DNA of 64,000 nt from Eleftheria terrae (GTDB lineage Bacteria; Pseudomonadota; Gammaproteobacteria; Burkholderiales; Burkholderiaceae_C). Under the pieces are notes generated by a model that saw only the letters and a program-made list of their open reading frames with translations, did no database searches and was not told the DNA's origin. Location: the NCBI RefSeq assembly GCF_030419005.1, contig NZ_CP106951.1:4154001-4218000 (forward strand), in the 5' to 3' direction. Every line of letters begins with the position of its first letter. The first letter of the stretch is position 1. The position numbers and the translations under genes are program-made. Of the stretch, positions 61,115 through 64,000 are shown in pieces.

Positions 61115-62788
61115 TCAGCGCGCGGCCGCCCGGCCGGTGGCGGGTGCGCGGCCGTCGAAGGCGGCCAGCAGCCGGGCAGTCAGTTCATGCAGGTCGCACA
61201 GGGCCGGCGCCGGTGGCTGCAGCCCGGGCGTGAAGCCGGCGGCGGTGAAGCGCGCCAGCAAGGCCGCGTCGCTGCTGATGACATGCACCGGCACATCCCA
61301 GCTGGCCTGCGGGCCGCTGACCGCGGCCAGCGGCTGGTGGTCGCCGATCACCACCGTGAGCAGGCCCGGCGGCGCCGGCCCGTCCAGCCAGGCAGCCAGC
61401 CAGCCGTAGGTATAGCGCAGCGAGGCAGCATAGGCTGGCAGCGGGTCCAGCCACGAGACCGGCTCGGCCAGCGCCTGTGCCTGCTGCGCCGCCGAATAGG
61501 CGCCCGGCCCCGGCAGTGCGGCCCAGTCGGCCTGCAAGGGGGGCAGCGGCCGGAAAGGAGCATGGCTGTTGAGGGTGGGAAACACCACGAACCGCGGCGC
61601 CCGCGGCCCCGCCGGCAGCTCCTGCTGCTGCAGCAGGGCCAGGGCGGCCTGGTCGGGAATGCGCCAATAGCCGAAGGCCGGGCCGTGGTAGCCGATGTCG
61701 TCGGCGCCGGCGCGGCGGTCGAAGCCATAGAAGGCCCCCTCGGGCCAGGGCCGTTGCAGCCCCGGCATCCAGCCCACCGTGCGCCAGCCATGCTGCCGGA
61801 AATGGCTGACCAGCGTGGGCCGGCGGGTGGTCAGCAGCAGGTCGTGGTCGCCCGGGCGGCGGGTGTCGACACCACTGAGCAGGGCCGCATGCGCCAGCCA
61901 GGAGCCGCCGCCAAAGGTGGGCGAGCGCACCCGCGCCGACACCACCTGCCGGCCGCTGGCGTCGATGGCCTGCTGCAGGCGCTCGCGCGAGGCTGCCAGC
62001 GCAGCGGCGAGCGGCGCATGGTCGAGCGCCACCACGCCATACGATTCGGCGAACAGCAGCAGCACGTCCGCGCCATGCAGCCGGGCCAGGTCGCTGTCGA
62101 AGCGGGGGCTGGGTGAGAGGCGCCGGTCGGCCTGCCCCGGCAGCACGACGTCGGGCAGCAGCGCCACCTGGTGCAGCAGCCCGGGCAGCACCGGCAGCGA
62201 GAAGAACCAGCGCGTGTCACGCTCCACATAGGGGTGCACCGCATGGCTGGCCGACAGCGCGAGCCCGGCCGCCAGCAGCCAGGGGCGGGGCCGGTGCCAT
62301 TCGAGGCAGGCGGCCAGCATGGCGGTGGCGCGGTGCACCAGCAGGTAGAGGGTGGCGAGGCCGGCAACGGCCATGGCGAGGATGCCCGCCGCCTGCCATG
62401 CCGGCCAGTCGCCGGCGGCCAGCTTCAGCAGCTGCCAGGCATGCCGGCCGTCCCAGTACAGGTTGACCGGGCGGCCCAGCAGCGCCGGCACGGTGACATC
62501 GAGGTAGCGCAGCAGCACGCCGACGGTGTAGGCGGCGGCCAGCGCGCCGATCAGGCGGGCGCTGGCGCGGCCGCGCCAGGCCACCCAGGCCATCAGCCCC
62601 AGCGTGCCGAGGCACAGCTCGAAGGACAGCCGGGCCCCCAGGCGGATGCCGGCGGTGGGCCACTGGTTCTCGAAGGTGAGGACGCCGTTGAGCACCAGGA
62701 AGGCCAGCAGCGCGCGCGGCAACCAGTGGCGCCAGGCCGGGGGAGGCGCCGCCGCGCGGCTGCTGGCGTCCGGCGCGACAGGGCTCAC
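61115..62788 (-). CDS. Membrane-anchored sulfatase/phosphoethanolamine-transferase-like protein
   Basis: A 557-residue protein starting at GTG 62788, which overlaps the YceI stop codon (GTGA). Five hydrophobic helices occupy residues ~23-190. The periplasmic catalytic domain begins near 235 with DVLLLFAESYG, and the conserved histidines and aspartates of the LTA-synthase/EptA-type alkaline-phosphatase superfamily follow: a SPTFGGGSW-type nucleophile region near 292, FPTLNSHAPF and VVIGDHQPL near 480. Enzymes of this group transfer phosphoglycerol or phosphoethanolamine, or hydrolyse sulfates. With a CDP-alcohol transferase in the same operon, a role in lipid head-group or envelope modification is likely. 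Confidence 0.85.
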   Translation of the reverse strand: MSPVAPDASSRAAAPPPAWRHWLPRALLAFLVLNGVLTFENQWPTAGIRLGARLSFELCLGTLGLMAWVAWRGRASARLIGALAAAYTVGVLLRYLDVTVPALLGRPVNLYWDGRHAWQLLKLAAGDWPAWQAAGILAMAVAGLATLYLLVHRATAMLAACLEWHRPRPWLLAAGLALSASHAVHPYVERDTRWFFSLPVLPGLLHQVALLPDVVLPGQADRRLSPSPRFDSDLARLHGADVLLLFAESYGVVALDHAPLAAALAASRERLQQAIDASGRQVVSARVRSPTFGGGSWLAHAALLSGVDTRRPGDHDLLLTTRRPTLVSHFRQHGWRTVGWMPGLQRPWPEGAFYGFDRRAGADDIGYHGPAFGYWRIPDQAALALLQQQELPAGPRAPRFVVFPTLNSHAPFRPLPPLQADWAALPGPGAYSAAQQAQALAEPVSWLDPLPAYAASLRYTYGWLAAWLDGPAPPGLLTVVIGDHQPLAAVSGPQASWDVPVHVISSDAALLARFTAAGFTPGLQPPAPALCDLHELTARLLAAFDGRAPATGRAAAR

Positions 62789-63426
62789 TGGCGGCGGGCC
62801 TCGAACTCGATGATCAGGGACACCTCGTCGCCGACCCAGCCGTTGGCCACGCCGTAGTTCATGCCCCAGGCGCTGCGCTTGAAGCTGCCGCGTGCCGACA
62901 CCCCCATCACATACGGCTTGCGCAGGCCGCCAATCTCGTACTCGGCGCTCTTGTTCCAGGTGGCCTGCAGCACCAGCGGCTGGCTGCGCCCCAGCAGCTC
63001 GAGCTGGCCGGCGATCTCGAAACTGCGCTCGCCGGTGCGGCGGGCGCTGGCGGCGGTGAAGATCATGCGCGGGTGTTCGGCGGCGTTGAGGAAGTCGGCG
63101 CCTTTCAGGTGGTCGTCGCGCTTCTTATGGTTGGTGAACACGCTGGCGGTGTCGACCTCGATGCGCACGTCGCTCAGTGCGCCGCGCGCTTCGTCGAAGC
63201 TGTAGCTGCCGCGCGCGGCGCGGAACAGGCCGAGCACTTTGGCATAGCCGATGTGGCTGACCAGGAACCCGACCGACAGGTGGTCGGGGTCGATCTCATA
63301 GCGCTGGGGCTGCGCCGGCGCCTGCGCCTGGCTGCTGACGCAGGGCAGCAGCAGGGCCAGCAGGAGCAGGCCGGCGGCGCGCCACAGCAGCAGTGCCGGA
63401 GGGGGGCGGTGTCGAAACAGGCTCAT
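62785..63426 (-). CDS. YceI-family periplasmic lipocalin-like protein
   Basis: A 213-residue protein from ATG 63426. The signal peptide (AAGLLLLALLLPCVSSQAQ) ends near residue 36. The YceI domain follows with YEIDPDHLSVGFLVSHIGYAKVLGLFRAARG, D-x-x-K-x-x-D-F-L-N (DHLKGADFLNAAEHPRM) and the final Y-x-V-x-N-x-W-V-G-D-E-V strand pair. YceI proteins bind isoprenoid lipids in a lipocalin-like cavity. It overlaps both neighbours by four bases, so three genes are translated as a unit. The lipid-binding role fits the CDP-alcohol transferase and membrane transferase on either side. Confidence 0.9.
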   Translation of the reverse strand: MSLFRHRPPPALLLWRAAGLLLLALLLPCVSSQAQAPAQPQRYEIDPDHLSVGFLVSHIGYAKVLGLFRAARGSYSFDEARGALSDVRIEVDTASVFTNHKKRDDHLKGADFLNAAEHPRMIFTAASARRTGERSFEIAGQLELLGRSQPLVLQATWNKSAEYEIGGLRKPYVMGVSARGSFKRSAWGMNYGVANGWVGDEVSLIIEFEARRQ

Positions 63427-64000
63427 GCAGCGGTCTCCCGGTGAAGGTGGCGCCGCCGGGCCAGCCAGGCCACGTCGGCGGCGAAGGAAGCACACAGCGC
63501 CAGCAGGCCGGCCCCGGCCATGGCGGCGGCGGCCGTGGCGTCGAACAGCGGTGCCAGGCAGGCCACCAGGCAGCCGATCTGCAGCGCGCAGACCGCCTTG
63601 CGGCGCCGGCTGGGTGGCAGCGGCGCAGCCAGCCAGGGCCACAGGCGGGCCGCGGCCACGAAAGCGTGGCGCAGCAGGCCGGCCGCCAGCAGCCAGGCGC
63701 CGGCGCGACCGGACTGCACGGCCAGCAGCGCCAGCACCAGCATCAGCAGGGTGTCGGTCTCCATGTCGAAGCGGGCGCCGAACTCGCTGCTCAGGCCGCT
63801 GGCGCGCGCCAATGGGCCGTCCAGCCCGTCGAGCAACGCGGCCACGCCGGCCAGCGCCACCAGCGCCCAGTCGAGCGCCGGGCGGCCGTGGATCGGCTCG
63901 CCGAGGCCGGCCGCCAGCAAGGTCACCAGCGCCAGGCGCGCCAGCGTCACGCGGTTGGCAGCGCCCAGGCGCCGGTGCGGCCGGTGCGCCGGCAGGCCCC
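63423..64000 (-). CDS. CDP-alcohol phosphatidyltransferase family protein (partial, 5' end off window)
   Basis: At least 192 residues; the frame stays open to the right edge, and the upstream residues (LGAANRVTLARL) look like the conserved start region of the family, so the true start lies beyond 64000; the GTG at 63950 is probably internal. The catalytic D-G-x2-A-R-x8-G-x3-D-x3-D motif is intact as LDGLDGPLARASGLSSEFGARFDMETD-like, reading D, D, G, A, R, then G, D, D. Five or so hydrophobic helices follow. The enzyme would move a phosphatidyl or similar group from a CDP-alcohol onto an acceptor. It overlaps YceI by four bases. Confidence 0.85.
   Translation of the reverse strand, partial: GLPAHRPHRRLGAANRVTLARLALVTLLAAGLGEPIHGRPALDWALVALAGVAALLDGLDGPLARASGLSSEFGARFDMETDTLLMLVLALLAVQSGRAGAWLLAAGLLRHAFVAAARLWPWLAAPLPPSRRRKAVCALQIGCLVACLAPLFDATAAAAMAGAGLLALCASFAADVAWLARRRHLHRETAA

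Overview
The window reads as chromosomal DNA of a high-GC betaproteobacterium, most likely Burkholderiales of the Rubrivivax/Leptothrix/Roseateles/Caldimonas type. The grounds are very GC-rich coding throughout, several PEP-CTERM surface proteins, a DUF4148-like small periplasmic protein, an MHYT-GGDEF-EAL protein and many LysR/AraC/Lrp regulator-plus-target pairs. This placement is inferred from protein character, because no rRNA or tRNA gene was seen. I see no insertion sequence, integrase, CRISPR array or prophage block. REGION 1 (1-7.5 kb): helical-repeat proteins, MFS and EamA transporters with an AraC regulator, and diaminopropionate ammonia-lyase divergent from an Lrp/AsnC regulator. 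REGION 2 (7.6-14.2 kb): an accessory stretch of mostly secreted proteins. It holds a small Cys/His protein that may have a CNF/BLF1-like deamidase fold, a two-domain PAN protein, an M15 peptidase, two PEP-CTERM proteins and a HAF-repeat gene cut by an in-frame TGA. REGION 3 (14.4-23.5 kb): RibD-C and GFA proteins, PanE, a YdjM-like membrane protein behind a 26-unit hexamer repeat, an AraC regulator divergent from an NAD(P)-binding protein, a c-di-GMP protein, LeuE and a 2OG oxygenase. REGION 4 (23.5-24.3 kb): a roughly 570-bp non-coding, inverted-repeat-bounded segment packed with DnaA-box-like sequences. REGION 5 (24.3-42.5 kb): metabolic, stress and envelope genes, including YpfJ, RTX protein, M14 peptidase, YciH, ZntB-like transporter, PPK2, peroxiredoxin and an ada / 2OG-oxygenase / alkB alkylation-repair operon with a candidate Ada box, divergent from exonuclease III. 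REGION 6 (43.3-46.5 kb): an unusual soluble AAA+ / FtsH-type M41 protease translationally coupled to an 80-residue protein, preceded by what looks like an attenuator leader. REGION 7 (46.6-52.4 kb): a trehalose-synthase-like GH13 enzyme, two PEP-CTERM proteins, a CCCTAG-type hexamer repeat and a LysR regulator. REGION 8 (52.4-57.5 kb): a complete, tightly coupled five-gene operon of the uncharacterised STM4011-STM4015 type (two radical SAM proteins, an alkaline-phosphatase-superfamily hydrolase, an ATP-grasp-like protein and a leucine-rich-repeat protein). REGION 9 (57.6-64 kb): a chemoreceptor behind a sigma-28-type promoter, a DUF4148-like protein, an FkbM methyltransferase and an overlapping CDP-alcohol transferase / YceI / membrane sulfatase operon that runs off the right edge. 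The strongest candidates for undescribed biology are the DnaA-box palindrome (23607-24175), the AAA-M41 operon with its leader (43344-45588), the STM4011-15-type operon, and the CNF-like small protein.
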